Shown: positions 20,693-29,482, numbered from the stretch's first letter. The stretch is 64,000 nt of DNA from Actinokineospora inagensis DSM 44258 (GCF_000482865.1 NZ_AXWW01000027.1:1-64000), one strand, 5' to 3'. Numbers and translations are program-made. The notes: generated by a model not told the origin, from the sequence alone.

Positions 20693-22410
20693 GCGCACCC
20701 GCGTCGCTCACCGCGTCCCTGCCGCAGTACGAGGTCGGCGGGAAGATCGGCTCAGGCGGCATGGGCGTGGTGTACGCGGGCGTGCACCGCTCGCTGGGCA
20801 GGCAGGTCGCGATCAAGGTGCTGCCCTCGGACCTGGTCCGCGACGCGGCCGTGAACGCCCGGTTCGACCGGGAGGCGCGGGTGCTGGCCAGCCTGGACCA
20901 CCCGCACATCGTGCCGGTGTACGACTACGTGCAGACCGGCGCGGACAACCTGCTGGTGATGGAGAAGCTGGACGGCGGCACCGTCTACGACCGGTTCCGC
21001 GGCCCCGGCCTGACCGGCGAGCAGTCCTGCGCGATCGCGCTGGCCATGCTCGGCGGGCTGCACGCCGCGCACTCCGCCGGGGTGCTGCACCTGGACATCA
21101 AGCCGAAGAACCTGCTGTTCACCTCGGCCGGGGTGATGAAGGTCGCCGACTTCGGCATCGCCCAGGTGGTCAGCGAGGGCGCGACCCTGGTCACCAACCA
21201 GGGCGAGGTGCTGGGCACGCCCGCCTACATCGCGCCCGAGCAGGCGATGGGCAACGCGCTGACCCCGGCGGCGGACGTCTACTCGGCGGGCACGGTCCTC
21301 TACGAACTGCTCTGCGGGCAGCTCCCCTACGACCGCAGCCGCGGCGCGGTCAGCATGATGCGGCAGCGGATCTTCAGCGACCCGGCGCCGATCCCGCGGG
21401 TCCCCGGGCCGCTCGCCGCGGTGGTGATGCGCAGCATCGCCCGCGACCCGCAGCACCGCTACCGCGACGCCGAGACCTTCGCGACCGACCTGAGCGCCGC
21501 CGCGACCGCCGTCTTCGGTCCGGGTTGGCTGGAGCGCTCGGCGGTGCCGGTGCACCTGGCGCCCCGGGTCACCGGCGCGATCTCGCAGCAGTTGATCCGG
21601 CAACCGGACGCACCCACCGTCGTCACGCCGCCGGTGCGGGCACTGACCGCCGACCCGGCCCGCACGCCCAGTGCCTTCCGCGGCCAGGAACTGCGACCCG
21701 CCAGCGAACTCCTCGGGCCGCGGGGACCTTCGCCGCTGTGGCCCGCGCTGGTGGCCGCCGTGGCCCTGCTCGCCCTGGTGCTGTTGCCGCTGCTGTCGCC
21801 CGCGGTCGTGGCGCACGCGCCCACGGGCCTCGTGGTGAACGGACAGGCCACGGACAAGAAGGTCCAGGTCGACCTGAGCCGCCCGATCACCATCGCGGGC
21901 CGTTCATCGGGACAAACGGACCTCTATTTCCAGCTCCGCGCGGCGGGCGTGTTGATCGGCGGAATCCGCAAGGAAATCGCCCCCGCCGCCGATGGCACGT
22001 TCAGCACCGTCGTCAAACCGACGCCGTTGTTGCGGTGGCTCGCGGGCGGCGCGGTGACCGCCGAGGTCAAACTCGGCACCGACCCGGCGATGCGGTTCAC
22101 CCTGGAATCGGCCACGCACCCGATGGCGACCGTGATGGGGTCCGGCAGCCTGCTCCTCGCGCTGTTCGCGCTGGCCTACGTCGAGGCGCAGATGCGGGCA
22201 CTGCGCCGTGGTCACCGACGTCCGTCCGCGCCGTTCACCGCCATCCCGCTCGGCATGCTGTTCGGGGTCGCCACCTGGCTGTTCAGCACGGCCATCCTGA
22301 CCCACGAACCCGCGCTGCCGTTCGCCATCGGCAGCGCGGCGGCCGGGGCGGTGGCCGCGTCCGGTTTTGTGCTGGCGACTTCTTGGGCGGCCCGTCGCAC
22401 CCGCGGTTGA
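20689..22410 (+). CDS. Membrane-bound Ser/Thr protein kinase, non-RD type
   Basis: This is a 573-residue kinase. The Gly-loop GKIGSGGMGVVYAG, catalytic Lys in VAIKV, DFG in VADFGIAQ and GTPAYIAPEQ activation segment are present. The catalytic loop reads HLDIKPKNLL, so the usual Arg of HRD is Leu. The kinase domain ends near residue 275. A membrane segment (about 345-372) and an extracytoplasmic domain follow, then three more hydrophobic segments at the C-terminus. There are no PASTA repeats. The start is the ATG overlapping the upstream stop. The ligand of the outer domain is unknown. Confidence 0.9.
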   Translation: MSAPASLTASLPQYEVGGKIGSGGMGVVYAGVHRSLGRQVAIKVLPSDLVRDAAVNARFDREARVLASLDHPHIVPVYDYVQTGADNLLVMEKLDGGTVYDRFRGPGLTGEQSCAIALAMLGGLHAAHSAGVLHLDIKPKNLLFTSAGVMKVADFGIAQVVSEGATLVTNQGEVLGTPAYIAPEQAMGNALTPAADVYSAGTVLYELLCGQLPYDRSRGAVSMMRQRIFSDPAPIPRVPGPLAAVVMRSIARDPQHRYRDAETFATDLSAAATAVFGPGWLERSAVPVHLAPRVTGAISQQLIRQPDAPTVVTPPVRALTADPARTPSAFRGQELRPASELLGPRGPSPLWPALVAAVALLALVLLPLLSPAVVAHAPTGLVVNGQATDKKVQVDLSRPITIAGRSSGQTDLYFQLRAAGVLIGGIRKEIAPAADGTFSTVVKPTPLLRWLAGGAVTAEVKLGTDPAMRFTLESATHPMATVMGSGSLLLALFALAYVEAQMRALRRGHRRPSAPFTAIPLGMLFGVATWLFSTAILTHEPALPFAIGSAAAGAVAASGFVLATSWAARRTRG

Positions 22411-22526
22411 CGGCAATTCCCCACGCTATTTTCGACGCTATTTCCTGTCAACAGGATTGACGGACCTACAACAAACTCCCTGAATAGGGGACGACCCGGG
22501 CACCGTCTAGGCTCCGGTCAACGCTG

Positions 22527-22557
22527 ACTTCCTGTCATGAGGCCCCGGACAGGAAGT
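22527..22557 (+). promoter_or_regulatory. Perfect hairpin ahead of a small membrane protein gene
   Basis: The arms ACTTCCTGTC and GACAGGAAGT (10 bp, perfect) are separated by 11 bases. A further GTTCCTGTG follows. The hairpin could end the kinase transcript or act in the leader of the small ORF at 22591. Confidence 0.5.
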
Positions 22558-22590
22558 TCCTGTGCGGGTGGAACACACACAGGAGAAAGC

Positions 22591-22713
22591 GTGACCGAAA
22601 GAAGAAAGCGGGGGCGCCACGCGCGCCCGGGTGAGGAGCGTCCAAACCCGTGGGTCTGGACGCTCCTCGTCATCGCTGCCTGGGTGTGCCTGTGGGTCTT
22701 GGTGATCAGCTAG
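22591..22713 (+). CDS. Small single-pass membrane protein (40 residues)
   Basis: A GTG start with CAGGAGAAAGC directly upstream opens a 40-codon frame ending in TAG. The product begins MTERRKRGRHARPGEERPNP and ends in a hydrophobic helix VWTLLVIAAWVCLWVLVIS that reaches the last residue. A basic N-terminus and Trp-rich helix fit a small inner-membrane protein with the N-terminus inside. The strong ribosome binding site supports translation. No function can be assigned. Confidence 0.65.
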   Translation: MTERRKRGRHARPGEERPNPWVWTLLVIAAWVCLWVLVIS

Positions 22714-22867
22714 ACCACAGGTGGCCCGTCCGGCCGGGCGGGGGTTTCGCGGACCCCTGCTCGGCCTTTTTCGTCCACCCACCACCTCGGCGGACTAAAC
22801 AGGACGATAGTACACGCGTGCAGATGCACATGACCTATATAGCCCCGACTCAGCGGATGATAACGAG

Positions 22868-23530
22868 CTATCTGGACAGCAGCAGCGGGATCTCGGCGAC
22901 GCCGGTCAGCAGGTGGGTGTGCCGTTCCTGGCCGAGGGTCGCCGCGTCCTGGGAGCCGGTGAGCACGCCGACGACGTAACCCGCGCCCGCGTTGGCGCCC
23001 GCGCGGAGGTCGAGGACGGTGTCGCCCGCGGTCAGCACGGCGGCGGCCGAGTGCACGCCGGTGGCCTCCATCGCCCGGAAGATCATGTACGGCGCGGGGC
23101 GACCGGCGGCGACCTCGTCCGCGGTGACGACGGCGTCCAGGTTCGCGCCCACCCGCCAGCCGAGGACGTCGAGGATGCCGTCGGCGACATCACGGGAGAA
23201 ACCGGTCGTGAGCGCCACCTTCACCCCGCGGCCGCGGAGTTCGGCGAGCGCGGACTCGACACCGGGCAACGCGGTGGGCGGGTTGTCCAGATAAGCGGCG
23301 GCCAACCGGGCCCTGAAGTCGTCGAACACGGGCTCGACCTCGGCGGGCGCGCCCGCCAACAGCGCCGCGATCGCCTCCCGCTTGTCCGCGCCCATCCAGC
23401 GCTGGACCTCGACGGCGGGCACCGGCGCGCCCGCGGCCGCGGCGACCGCGTCGGCGAGCGCCCGGTAGACGGCCCCGCCCTCCTGGACGGTGGTGCCCGC
23501 CATGTCGAGGGCTACCAACTCGATGGTCAC
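22868..23530 (-). CDS. Phosphonatase-like HAD hydrolase
   Basis: This is a 220-residue HAD enzyme. Motif I is ALDMAGTTVQEGG, the DxAGTT form typical of phosphonoacetaldehyde hydrolase (PhnX) and the related TIGR03351 family. MGADKREAI holds a Lys at the place of the PhnX Schiff-base lysine. TTGFSR is motif II and TAGDTVLDLRAG is motif IV. It probably cleaves the C-P bond of phosphonoacetaldehyde or a relative. The GTG at 23530 overlaps the GntR stop by four bases. With the FAD oxidoreductase and PhnDCE genes nearby, a phosphonate pathway is likely. Confidence 0.85.
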   Translation of the reverse strand: MTIELVALDMAGTTVQEGGAVYRALADAVAAAAGAPVPAVEVQRWMGADKREAIAALLAGAPAEVEPVFDDFRARLAAAYLDNPPTALPGVESALAELRGRGVKVALTTGFSRDVADGILDVLGWRVGANLDAVVTADEVAAGRPAPYMIFRAMEATGVHSAAAVLTAGDTVLDLRAGANAGAGYVVGVLTGSQDAATLGQERHTHLLTGVAEIPLLLSR

Positions 23531-24285
23531 GAGGTCTCCTTGAGGATGTGCGGGCTGACCCGGCCCGTCTGCACGTTGTCGATGGTGAAGGTCACCAGGT
23601 CCGGTCGGTACCGGTCGTCGCCGTACTCGACCCGGGCGCCGGTGGCGTCGGTGGCGCGGCGGCGCTCGCGCAGCAACGGGGCGCCGGGGGCGATGGTGAG
23701 CAGGTCCGCGTCGACCTCGTTGGCGCCGATGGCGTCGATGGTGTGCCGGGCCGCGCGCAGGTCGACACCGCAGTCCTGCAGGTGGGCGTAGATCGAGCCC
23801 GCGTCCGGGTCGAAGTCGAACAGCAGCCTGCCGACCCGTTCGACGAAGCTGCTGCGCTCCAGCATGGTCGGGATGCCGTCGAGCAACCGCAGCCGCAGCA
23901 CCTCGATCACCGGGGTGCCCTCGTCCAGGCCGAGCGCGTCGGCGGCGACCTGGCTGGCCCCGCGCCGGGCGATCTCGACGGTGCGCTGGCCCGGTTCGCG
24001 GCCCATTTCCCTGGCCCAGCGGGTGAACGACAGGAACGTCTCGAACGGCTGGGCCACCGCCGCCTGTCGGACGACCGGGGGTTTGCCCTGGCCGCCGCCG
24101 ATAAGACCCTCGTTGCGCAACGCCGCGAGCGCCTGCCGTACGGTGCCTCGGGAGGCGCCGAACTCCTCGCACAACTGCGCCTCCGACGGCAACGGGGCGC
24201 CGACCGGGAGTTGGCCCCGACTGATCCGGCCACGCAGTTCGTCGGCGACCCTGTGGTGCAGCGGCGGTGTCACAGACTTGACCAT
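23527..24285 (-). CDS. GntR/HutC-family regulator with UTRA ligand domain
   Basis: The 252-residue regulator has an N-terminal winged helix (RVADELRGRISRGQLPVGAPLPSEAQLCEEFGASRGTVRQAL) and a C-terminal UTRA domain of about 150 residues that binds a small effector. It is coupled to the phosphonatase-like gene and divergent from the FAD oxidoreductase. The intergenic dyad at 24352-24367 is its likely operator. A PhnF/PhnR-like role, sensing a phosphonate, is inferred from the neighbours. Confidence 0.88.
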   Translation of the reverse strand: MVKSVTPPLHHRVADELRGRISRGQLPVGAPLPSEAQLCEEFGASRGTVRQALAALRNEGLIGGGQGKPPVVRQAAVAQPFETFLSFTRWAREMGREPGQRTVEIARRGASQVAADALGLDEGTPVIEVLRLRLLDGIPTMLERSSFVERVGRLLFDFDPDAGSIYAHLQDCGVDLRAARHTIDAIGANEVDADLLTIAPGAPLLRERRRATDATGARVEYGDDRYRPDLVTFTIDNVQTGRVSPHILKETS

Positions 24286-24351
24286 ACGAGTTCACCACCA
24301 CCCTCTGTCAAGCCGGTCCCATCTGGCCTGAGCTGGGTGAACAACGCGGAA

Positions 24352-24367
24352 ACTTGTCTGAACAAGT
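24352..24367. promoter_or_regulatory. Candidate GntR operator
   Basis: ACTTGT-CTGA-ACAAGT is a perfect inverted repeat with a 4-base centre. It lies between the divergent GntR gene and the FAD oxidoreductase gene. Its form resembles known GntR/HutC operators. It is 50 bases before the oxidoreductase start. Confidence 0.55.
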
Positions 24368-24416
24368 GCCGCGAGGGGGTTGCGATCAGCTACTCCGCCG
24401 CCGCACCTTCTTAGCC

Positions 24417-25523
24417 ATGACACCCCGAGCAGATCTGGCCGTCGTCGGTGCGGGCATCGTCGGACTCGCCCACGCCGTCGAGGCGGTGGATCGCGGCATG
24501 CGCGTCGTGGTCATCGACCGCGACGAGCGCGCGGTCGGCGCGTCGGTGCGCAACTTCGGCCACATCTGCCTGACCGCCCAGCACGGTGTGGGCCTCGCCT
24601 ACGGCCTGGTGGCCCGGGAGCGCTGGCTGGGCATGGCGGCGAAGGCGGGCTTCTGGGTCTCCGAGGCGGGCACCGTGGTCGCGGCGCGCGCCGACGACGA
24701 ACAGGCCGTGCTCGCCGAGTTCGCCGCCCAGCGCGGCGACCAGGTCCGGCTGCTGGACGCGGCCGGTGTGCGGGCCAAGCTCCCGGTGATCTCCGACGAG
24801 GTCGTCGGCGGCGCCTGGCTGCCGCTGGACCTGCGCGTCGACCCGCGTCAGGCGGTACCCGCGCTGGCCGCCTGGCTGGCCGACCACGGCGTCGAGTTCC
24901 GTTGGCGGACGGCGGTCACCGGCGTCGAGACCGGCGCGGTCCGGACAACCCGGGGCACCGTCGCCGCCGACCGGGTCGTGGTCGCCGTCGGCCACGACGT
25001 GGACCGGCTGCTGCCCGACATCGCGGCCGCGGCCGGGGTGCGCCGGTGCCTGCTCCGGATGATGCAAGTGTCCACACCGGACTCGGCGGTGTTCGACCCG
25101 GCCGTCCTCTCCGGACTGTCGATGCTGCGCTACGCGGGCCTCACCGCCTGCCCGTCCGCCGACGCCGTGCGCGACCGCATCACCCGCGACGACCCGCACC
25201 TGCTCGACGTCGCGATGAACCTGATGTTCACCCAGCGGCCCGACGGTGACCTCGTCATCGGTGACACCCACCGGTACGGGCTCACCCACGACCCGTTCGA
25301 CGACGAGCCGACCGGTGACCTCGTCCTGCGGGAGACCGCCCGCCTGCTCGGTGTGGACCACCTCACCGTGCGCGCCCGCTGGCGCGGTGTCTACGCCGCC
25401 GCCGAGCGGACCGAGTTCCTCGTCGCCGACCCCTTCCCCGGGGTGCGGGTGGCTTCCGTGACCTCCGGGATCGGGATGACCACCGCCTTCGGGCTCGCCC
25501 CCACCGTCATCGACAGCTTCTGA
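24417..25523 (+). CDS. FAD-dependent oxidoreductase of phosphonate cluster (TIGR03364/PbfD-like)
   Basis: The protein of 368 residues is a D-amino-acid-oxidase-type flavoenzyme. The Rossmann motif is DLAVVGAGIVGLAHAVEA (GxGxxG) at the N-terminus, followed by VVIDRD, and VGASVRNFGHICLT fits the flavin-binding segment. The C-terminal SVTSGIGMTTAFGLAP completes the FAD site. Family members next to phosphonatase genes oxidise aminoethylphosphonate or its N-methyl form to phosphonoacetaldehyde, the substrate of the HAD enzyme. The ATG at 24417 is used; no clear ribosome binding site is seen. Confidence 0.85.
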   Translation: MTPRADLAVVGAGIVGLAHAVEAVDRGMRVVVIDRDERAVGASVRNFGHICLTAQHGVGLAYGLVARERWLGMAAKAGFWVSEAGTVVAARADDEQAVLAEFAAQRGDQVRLLDAAGVRAKLPVISDEVVGGAWLPLDLRVDPRQAVPALAAWLADHGVEFRWRTAVTGVETGAVRTTRGTVAADRVVVAVGHDVDRLLPDIAAAAGVRRCLLRMMQVSTPDSAVFDPAVLSGLSMLRYAGLTACPSADAVRDRITRDDPHLLDVAMNLMFTQRPDGDLVIGDTHRYGLTHDPFDDEPTGDLVLRETARLLGVDHLTVRARWRGVYAAAERTEFLVADPFPGVRVASVTSGIGMTTAFGLAPTVIDSF

Positions 25524-25543
25524 CCCCCAGGAGTAACCCCACC

Positions 25544-26449
25544 ATGAAGCGCATCGCCGCCCTCATCGCCGCCACCGCGCTGGCCCTCACCGCGTGCGGC
25601 AGCGGCGGAACCAGCACCACCGCCGACTCCGGAGCCAAGGCCTGCCCGAACGGGGAGGTCAGATTCGGCATCGAACCCTACGAGGACCCCGCCAAGCTGA
25701 CGCCCGCGTACCAGGTCCTCACCGGCGCCCTGCAGCGCGGCCTGAACTGCTCGGTGAAGCTGCAGATCGTGCAGGACTACTCGGCCGAGGTCCTCGCCAT
25801 GCAGAACGGCAAGCTGGAACTGGCCGAGTTCGGCCCGCTCGGCTTCGTCTTCGCCAGCCGCCGCGCCAACGCCGAACCGCTCGTGTCGTTCGGCGACGCC
25901 AAGGGCAACCTCACCACCTACAAGGCCGGGATCTGGGTCCCCAAGGACTCCCCGCTGCAGTCCGTCGCCGACCTGCGCGGCAAGTCCCTCGCCCTCTCCG
26001 GCCCCGGCTCCACCTCCGGCGACGCCCTCCCCCGGCTCGCCCTCGCCAAGAACAACCTGGACAAGTCCTCGGTGAAGCTCGAGTACTCCGGCGGCCACCC
26101 GCAGGCCCTGCTGGCCCTCACCAACGGCAAGGTCGACGCCGCCGAGATCAACACCCAGCAGCTCGCCAGCGCCAAGGCCGCGGGCACCTTCGACGAGTCC
26201 AAGTTCCGCCAGATCTGGTCGTCGGACCCCATCCCCAACGACCCGATCACCGTCGCGGGCAGCATGGACCCCGCCTTCAAGGACGCCGTCCGCAAAGCCC
26301 TCCTCAACCTCAAACCCGAAGAAGTCGCCGCCGTCGGCAAGTTCCTCGACGTCGACCCCGCGGGCCCCCTGGTCGCCGTCACCAAGGACACCTACAAGCC
26401 CCTCTTCGACATGGCCGACACCCTCGGCCTCACCGAAGGCGACGTCTAA
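25544..26449 (+). CDS. phnD: Phosphonate ABC transporter substrate-binding lipoprotein
   Basis: This 301-residue lipoprotein starts MKRIAALIAATALALTACGSGG with a lipobox (LTAC). The mature part has PhnD features: RFGIEPYEDPAKLTPAYQVL, KLELAEFGPLGFVFA and GKSLALSGPGSTSGDALP, the loop that binds the phosphonate group. It lies 20 bases after the oxidoreductase with AGGAG upstream. It delivers the ligand to the PhnC/PhnE importer encoded after the hairpin. Confidence 0.92.
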   Translation: MKRIAALIAATALALTACGSGGTSTTADSGAKACPNGEVRFGIEPYEDPAKLTPAYQVLTGALQRGLNCSVKLQIVQDYSAEVLAMQNGKLELAEFGPLGFVFASRRANAEPLVSFGDAKGNLTTYKAGIWVPKDSPLQSVADLRGKSLALSGPGSTSGDALPRLALAKNNLDKSSVKLEYSGGHPQALLALTNGKVDAAEINTQQLASAKAAGTFDESKFRQIWSSDPIPNDPITVAGSMDPAFKDAVRKALLNLKPEEVAAVGKFLDVDPAGPLVAVTKDTYKPLFDMADTLGLTEGDV

Positions 26450-26459
26450 CCCCCACCAC

Positions 26460-26485
26460 GGCCCGGTTGGACCCCCAACCGGGCC
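26460..26485 (+). terminator. Hairpin between phnD and phnC
   Basis: The 11 bp stem GGCCCGGTTGG / CCAACCGGGCC has a 4-base loop and no T tract. It begins 11 bases past the phnD stop. It probably stops part of transcription or protects the phnD mRNA, so that binding protein exceeds permease. Confidence 0.65.
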
Positions 26486-26820
26486 ACACCACTCACCGCC
26501 CAGATAAACCCACCCAACAATCCCCCACCCACCCCAAGAAAACCATTCCACACACACACACACCGCCCCAGCCCGGCCCCAGCCCGGCCCCCACCCATCC
26601 CGGGGGGCGTCCCTGGGCCAGTCTACCCGGCGGACAAGATCACAAGGGCGGGGAGCGGCGGGCTGTGGACAACTTGAGGTCTTGTGGAATCGGGGTGGGG
26701 CAAGGACATCCAGGTCAGCCGGGGGTGGTCGTCGGGAGGCGGGGGGCCGGACAGGAAGATCAGCCGATCGGGTGGAAAGCGGCGGGGCTAAAAGACGGCG
26801 CGAGGAAATAGGGGAATGGA
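26486..26820 (+). other. Intergenic spacer phnD-phnC
   Basis: No convincing gene is seen. The left half is almost pure C and A on the plus strand, with a (CA)7 run at about 26549-26564 and a short tandem repeat of CCCAGCCCGGC. The right half is G-rich and ends in GAGGAAATAGGGGA, the ribosome binding site of phnC. A separate promoter for phnCE may lie here. Confidence 0.6.
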
Positions 26821-27540
26821 ATGGACACGGCTCTCTCCGTGAAAGGGCTGCGGAAGTCCTTCGGGGATCGGACTGTGCTGAACGGGGTCGATTTCCGGGT
26901 CGACTCGGGTGAACTGGTCGTGTTGCTCGGGGCGAACGGGTCGGGGAAGTCGACGGCGCTGCGGTGCGTGGTCGGCCTGACCAAGCCGGACGCGGGCGAG
27001 GTCAAGATCGCGGGGAAGACCAGCGCGGCGATGGTCTTCCAGCAGATCCACTTGGTACGCAGGCGAAGCGTCATCGACAACGTCTGCGCGGGAGGACTCG
27101 CCGGGCTCCCTCTCTCTCGTTCTCTCGCACCAGTCCTCTTCCCCAAGGAACTCAAAGAGCGCGCCATGTCCTGTCTTGAGCGGGTAGGTCTCGCGGACCG
27201 CGCGCGGGACAAGGCAAGCAAGCTCTCCGGCGGCCAACAACAACGGGTCGCCGTCGCGCGCGCGTTGTGCCAGGGCGCGAAAGTGCTGCTGGCGGACGAA
27301 CCCGTGTCGGCGTTGGACCCGGCTGCCGCGAAGCAGGTGATGGACCTGCTCGCGGAACTCGCGCACGAGGACGGTCTCGCCGTCGCCGCCGTGCTGCACC
27401 AGCCGGACCTCGCGCGCAGGCACGCCGACCGGGTACTCGGCCTGCTGCACGGGGAAATCCGGCTCGCCCGCCCGGCGGGCGAACTGTCCGAATCGGACAT
27501 CGACGCGCTGTACGCGCCGGACCTGGTGGTGGAAGCGTGA
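26821..27540 (+). CDS. phnC: Phosphonate ABC transporter ATP-binding protein
   Basis: This 239-residue ABC ATPase has Walker A GANGSGKST, the Q-loop in MVFQQIHLVRRRSVIDNV, signature LSGGQQQRVAVARAL, Walker B VLLADEPVSALD and a switch His in LHQPDLA. MVFQQIHLVRRRSVIDNV is the PhnC-type context. It powers uptake through PhnE. The stop overlaps the phnE GTG by four bases. Confidence 0.92.
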   Translation: MDTALSVKGLRKSFGDRTVLNGVDFRVDSGELVVLLGANGSGKSTALRCVVGLTKPDAGEVKIAGKTSAAMVFQQIHLVRRRSVIDNVCAGGLAGLPLSRSLAPVLFPKELKERAMSCLERVGLADRARDKASKLSGGQQQRVAVARALCQGAKVLLADEPVSALDPAAAKQVMDLLAELAHEDGLAVAAVLHQPDLARRHADRVLGLLHGEIRLARPAGELSESDIDALYAPDLVVEA

Positions 27541-28307
27541 AGACACGCAAGTACCTCACGACGTTCGGGATCGTCGCCGCGTTGGCGGTGGCGCACGTGT
27601 TCGCCTGGCGGGGCGCCGAGATCTCCCCCGGCGCGCTGGCCGACGGCTGGCACGGGATGGCCCGCTTCCTCGGCGAGGCCGTCCCACCGGACCTGGACTG
27701 GGCGACGGTCGTCCAACCCGGGCTGGAGGCGTGCCTGGTCACCCTGGCGATGGGCCTGCTCGGCACCACGCTGTCCGTCCCGATCGCGCTGGCGCTGGCC
27801 GTCCTGGGCACCCGCGGCCGCAACCCGGTGGTGTTCCAACTCGCCCGCGGCATCATGTCGTTGCTGCGCGCCACCCCCGAGATCGTGTTCGGCCTGATCT
27901 TCGTCACCGCCGTCGGGCTCGGCCCGTTCGCGGGCGTGCTGGCGCTGCTGACGCACAACATCGGCGTCATGGGCAAGCTGTGGTCCGAGGCGATGGACGA
28001 GGTCGACCCCGGCCCCGCCGACGCGCTGCGGGTGTCCGGCGCGAACGGGGCGCAGGTGGTCGCGAACGCCGTGCTGCCCGCGGTGGTACCGGCGCTCGTC
28101 GGACTGCTGCTGTACCGGCTCGACGTGAACGTGCGCTCGTCGCTGACCCTCGGGGTGGTCGGCGCGGGCGGCATCGGTTTCCTGATCTACCAGTCGATCC
28201 AACTGTTCCAGTTCAAGCAGATGGCGACCTACATCCTGATGGTGCTCGTCGTCGTCATCGTGGTCGACCTGTTCAGCGCCGCCGTCCGCCGCCGACTGGC
28301 GCGCTGA
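27537..28307 (+). CDS. phnE: Phosphonate ABC transporter permease
   Basis: The 256-residue protein starts at the GTG overlapping phnC (GTGA); a longer open frame lies inside phnC. About six membrane segments are visible. The EAA loop reads EAMDEVDPGPADALRVSGANGAQVVANAVLPAVVP, typical of PhnE. Only one permease gene is present, so it would act as a homodimer. It closes the phosphonate module. Confidence 0.92.
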   Translation: MKTRKYLTTFGIVAALAVAHVFAWRGAEISPGALADGWHGMARFLGEAVPPDLDWATVVQPGLEACLVTLAMGLLGTTLSVPIALALAVLGTRGRNPVVFQLARGIMSLLRATPEIVFGLIFVTAVGLGPFAGVLALLTHNIGVMGKLWSEAMDEVDPGPADALRVSGANGAQVVANAVLPAVVPALVGLLLYRLDVNVRSSLTLGVVGAGGIGFLIYQSIQLFQFKQMATYILMVLVVVIVVDLFSAAVRRRLAR

Positions 28308-28308
28308 C

Positions 28309-28998
28309 TCACTCCAACCGGTACAGCAACGACTCCACCTGACTGCGCCGCACGTCCTCGACGGTCAACGCCGGATCCCCCAGGTGCCCGTGCGCCAACT
28401 CGGCGGCATCCGGCTGCGTCGCCGCCGCAGGCCAACTCCCCGGGTCCCACAGCTTCGACCGCACGAAAGCCTTGGGGCAGTGCTGGTACACCTCCTCCGC
28501 CCGCACCACCAACGCCGCCCGCGGTGCCTTCCCCACCGCCGTCAACCCGGCCAGCACCCCCGGCTCCGCCGTCACACACGCCGCCCCGTTCACCCGCAAC
28601 GTCTGCCCACGCCCCGGGATCACAAACAGCAACCCAGCCCACCCCGTCGCCACCACGTTCCGCAACGTGTCAATCCGCTTGTTCCCAGTAGCGTCCGGGA
28701 TGACGATGGTCCCGTCCTCCGCCACCGACACAAACCCAGCGGGCCCACCCCGCGGCGTCACATCACAACGCCCATCCCGGTCATGACTCGCCACGAACAC
28801 AATCGGCGCACAAGCCACAAAACCCCGCGACAGCGCGTCCATCCCGGAAACCTGCTTCGCCCACGCCCGCGCGGGCGGCTCCTCGTAGATCTCCCGCAGC
28901 CCCGCCTCAGTCCTGATAGCCCCGGCGAACAAGTCCACCCCCCGGACGCTAGCCGCCAACCCACCCCCATCGCGCCATGATTTCCACCGGTTGGACAC
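28309..28998 (-). CDS. PPOX-class FMN-binding protein (pyridoxamine oxidase-like)
   Basis: This protein of 229 residues has the split-barrel FMN fold: APIVFVASHDRDGRCDVTPRGGPAGFV, IPDATGNKRIDTLRNV and GLLFVIPGRGQTLRVNGAA. This matches the DR_2398-type PPOX family. The substrate is unknown. The GTG at 28998 is the longest start; a GTG at 28938 would remove 20 poorly conserved residues and could be the real one. It is convergent with phnE, one base apart. Confidence 0.82.
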   Translation of the reverse strand: MSNRWKSWRDGGGLAASVRGVDLFAGAIRTEAGLREIYEEPPARAWAKQVSGMDALSRGFVACAPIVFVASHDRDGRCDVTPRGGPAGFVSVAEDGTIVIPDATGNKRIDTLRNVVATGWAGLLFVIPGRGQTLRVNGAACVTAEPGVLAGLTAVGKAPRAALVVRAEEVYQHCPKAFVRSKLWDPGSWPAAATQPDAAELAHGHLGDPALTVEDVRRSQVESLLYRLE

Positions 28999-29441
28999 CG
29001 CCCCCGTCGACCACCCCCGTTGCGCACATTCTGACGCGGTCGGCTGGGCGAGCGGAGCCGCGCCCAGATACTTGGCGTGCGCCCGACTCAGCCGTGGATC
29101 GCACGTGTCGTCGCCGTAGGAAGCGCGCCAGGTTGGTCCTGCCCGACGGCTTACCAGGTTGTTTTGGCGGCGCGCCGGGCATGAGCCCCCGTTCCACCAG
29201 CATTCGAATGAGGATATCCGCCCGGCGCATCACGCGGCTTCCTCAGCCAGGAACGGCAGCCCGCTCGCCTCCTTCGGCACCGCGTGTCCCGAAGGATCAC
29301 CTGGCCGCAGCGGCGCTGAACCGGCAAGGCGCTCGTGGCCGCGGGCGCTCCGGATGCACGGCGACGAACTACCCGGAACGCCTGTTCGCGGGACCCCCAA
29401 GGAGGACGACGACGGGGCGACTTGATCACCCAGAGACGAGT
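28999..29441. other. Gene-poor spacer next to tRNA-Thr
   Basis: I see no gene that I can defend here. The best candidate is a minus-strand ATG frame beginning at 29233 (MMRRADILIRMLVERGLMPG) that runs into the PPOX start, with no clear ribosome binding site and no recognised family. The site beside a tRNA gene is a usual place for integrase scars, but no att duplication or integrase remnant is seen. Confidence 0.5.
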
Positions 29442-29475
29442 CAGGCCCTGTCCACACCACAGTGGACAGGGCCTG
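29442..29475 (-). terminator. Terminator after tRNA-Thr
   Basis: A perfect 14 bp stem, CAGGCCCTGTCCAC and its complement, encloses six bases. It begins seven bases beyond the 3' end of the tRNA on the minus strand. Confidence 0.8.
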
Positions 29476-29482
29476 ACCTGCG

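Noticed and set aside
22714-22867. Possible RNA gene between small ORF and HAD gene
   Set aside because: A few short stems are seen, but no promoter-terminator pair or known motif.
28949-29233. 94-codon minus-strand frame next to tRNA-Thr
   Set aside because: There is no ribosome binding site, no family and it overlaps the PPOX start; kept only as a note.
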